Source of the DNA: Deltaproteobacteria bacterium
GTDB lineage: Bacteria > Myxococcota > Myxococcia > Myxococcales > Myxococcaceae
Direction of reading: 5' to 3'
Assembly: GCA_016875515.1 (NCBI GenBank)
Contig: VGRA01000139.1
Coordinates: forward strand, 1 to 6,818
DNA: 6,818 nucleotides
Of this stretch, positions 5,909 to 6,818 are shown piece after piece (positions within the stretch are counted from its first letter, which is position 1; each line of letters opens with the position of its first letter). The position numbers and the translations under genes were made by a program. Under the pieces are notes generated by a model that saw only the letters and a list, made by a program, of their open reading frames with translations, had not been told where the DNA came from and did no database searches.

Positions 5909-6818
5909 ATGTTCCGTCGTTCTCTGGTGGGGGCTTTCTTGTTGGCCGGTTGCCTGGGGACTTCCGCGCCCGCGACGTTGGTGGAGGTGGCGGAGGAGGC
6001 GGCGGGCGCCAACTGCGCCGCGGGCGGCAAGGCGGTGAAGGTGGGCGCCGACAAGGACGGCAACGGCACGCTGGCAGCGTCCGAGGTGAAGCAGACGCAC
6101 TACGTGTGCAACGGGTTGCCGGGGACCGTCGGCGCGACCGGGCCCGCGGGAGCTGCGGGTGAAGCCGGTCCTGCGGGCGCCACGGGTCCTGCGGGCGCCA
6201 CGGGGGGCACGGGCCCTGCCGGGGCCAACGGCCAGGCAGGTGCGTCGGCCATGGTCAATGAGACGAGCAGCACCACGCCCACGGCGGATTGCCCCTACGG
6301 CACGAAGCGGGTGGAGCTGGGGGTGGACGACGACCGGAACAACGTGCTGGACGCGGCCGAGGTGGACTCGGTGCTGACCTTCTGCCTGGCCCAGTCCGGC
6401 GGCGGCACGGGCGGTGGGACCGGCGGCGGCACGGGTGGTGGGACCGGCGGCGGCACGGGTGGCCTGACCTGCGCCCAGCAGGGAAAGTGCACCAAGCCGG
6501 ACGGCTCCTGCGGCGACAGCTGCACGGTCGGGTGCTGCATCCCCGGTGACGCCCAGGGCCGCTGCCAGACGGTGGTGAACAACACGCTGTGTGGCAAGCA
6601 AGGAGCAGCGTGCTCGGCGTGTTTGACGGGCGAGACCTGCCAGGCCACGACGGGCGGCTCCGCCTGCACCGCGAGCGGGACCGGCGGCGGCACGGGCGGC
6701 GGCACGGGCACCGGCCCGGTACTCGCGGATGGCGTGGTGGGCCAGCCTTGCACGCAGAAGTCTGACTGCGGGGCCAACGCTGAGGCCATCTGCTGGCGCG
6801 AGGAGGAGCAGCACCAGA
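5909..6818 (+). CDS. Secreted lipoprotein with EF-hand-like modules, collagen-like stretch and Cys-rich repeats (partial, 3' end outside the window)
   Basis: The frame is open from ATG at 5909 to the window end: 303 codons with no stop. Residues 1-15 are a lipoprotein signal (LLAGC, Cys15). Two matched 32-residue modules, C36-C67 and C128-C159, each hold a 12-residue loop with EF-hand spacing: D48, D50, N52, G53, L55, E59, and D140, D142, N144, L147, E151. They resemble the YVCNG-type modules common in myxobacterial collagen-like proteins (possibly Pfam DUF7151, from memory). Between them are 15 Gly-X-Y triplets (69-113). Five GGGT repeats (164-183) lead to a 12-Cys module (188-253), then a second Gly/Thr linker (257-269) and the start of another Cys-rich part (C281, C287, C295). 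The likely location is the cell surface; a structural, adhesive or matrix role is inference. The AGGGGG before the ATG supports the start. Confidence 0.85.
   Translation, partial: MFRRSLVGAFLLAGCLGTSAPATLVEVAEEAAGANCAAGGKAVKVGADKDGNGTLAASEVKQTHYVCNGLPGTVGATGPAGAAGEAGPAGATGPAGATGGTGPAGANGQAGASAMVNETSSTTPTADCPYGTKRVELGVDDDRNNVLDAAEVDSVLTFCLAQSGGGTGGGTGGGTGGGTGGGTGGLTCAQQGKCTKPDGSCGDSCTVGCCIPGDAQGRCQTVVNNTLCGKQGAACSACLTGETCQATTGGSACTASGTGGGTGGGTGTGPVLADGVVGQPCTQKSDCGANAEAICWREEEQHQ
6113..6247 (+). repeat. Collagen-like Gly-X-Y coding repeat (15 triplets)
   Basis: Codons 69-113 of the lipoprotein gene encode uninterrupted Gly-X-Y triplets, with Pro-Ala, Ala-Thr and Ala-Asn the common X-Y pairs. 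Inside it an 18-nt unit is exactly duplicated in tandem (6167-6184 and 6185-6202), which suggests recent local expansion. Only Gly-Leu-Pro and Gly-Pro-Ala type triplets carry proline, so triple-helix stability would be modest. Confidence 0.85.
6398..6457 (+). repeat. GGGT linker repeat with 24-nt period
   Basis: Five Gly-Gly-Gly-Thr units are encoded by two and a half copies of a 24-nt unit in which alternate GGGT units use different codons (ending acg, then acc). The two full copies (6398-6421, 6422-6445) differ at one base. The tract is a flexible linker between the second EF-hand-like module and the Cys-rich module, and is a likely site of length variation between strains. Confidence 0.85.
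6677..6715 (+). repeat. Second Gly/Thr linker repeat
   Basis: Codons 257-269 encode Gly-Thr, two GGGT units and Gly-Thr-Gly, separating the 12-Cys module from the next Cys-rich segment. It uses the same type of GGC/ACG codons as the first linker, so both probably arose from the same repeat. Confidence 0.75.

Noticed and set aside
6398..6715. GGC/ACG-rich direct repeats as a CRISPR or mobile-element repeat
   Set aside because: The repeats are in frame, contiguous without spacers and encode Gly/Thr linkers typical of myxobacterial secreted proteins.
5840..6814. Minus-strand open frame (324 codons) opposite the lipoprotein
   Set aside because: An Ala/Arg/Gly-rich antisense shadow. The plus frame has a lipobox, matched Cys modules and Gly-X-Y triplets.

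Overview
The base composition is very GC-rich, with strong third-position GC bias, several GTG starts and long open antisense frames. The proteins are also typical of one group: Gly-Gly-Gly-Thr linkers, collagen-like lipoproteins and Cys-rich modules. Together these point to a myxobacterium (Myxococcota; a Myxococcus, Corallococcus or Archangium relative is my inference). No RNA genes, mobile elements or CRISPR arrays were seen. The window is almost fully coding; the longest gaps are 89 and 80 bp.

Left two-thirds (1-4357, minus strand): a compact operon-like run of seven genes read right to left. It starts with a chlorophyllase-like alpha/beta-hydrolase lipoprotein (3425-4357). This overlaps by 11 nt the first of a tandem series of small paralogous membrane proteins: 2881-3435, 2236-2841, 1657-2232, 978-1625, 191-958 and a truncated sixth, 1-188. 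The paralogs share a signal peptide, a Pro/Ala/Glu-rich spacer (three carry a near-identical TPxVES motif), about four Gly/Ala-rich hydrophobic segments with a GPLA...AGP...ATSPA core, and in four cases a C-terminal end resembling the outer-membrane beta-barrel sorting signal (alternating hydrophobics ending in Phe). I do not recognise a named family. This array is the best candidate in the window for an undescribed system.

Middle (4447-5828, plus strand): two translationally coupled genes, divergent from the operon. The first is an atypical SDR / NAD(P)-binding protein. The second is an integral-membrane hydrolase of the alkaline ceramidase (CREST) superfamily with its zinc-site residues intact. 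The pairing suggests lipid, possibly sphingolipid, metabolism.

Right end (5909-6818, plus strand): the first 303 codons of a secreted lipoprotein that runs off the window. It has two Cys-bracketed EF-hand-like modules flanking a 15-triplet collagen-like stretch, then GGGT linkers alternating with Cys-rich modules. The 80-bp gap in front of it is markedly less GC-rich (about 49%) and probably holds its promoter.
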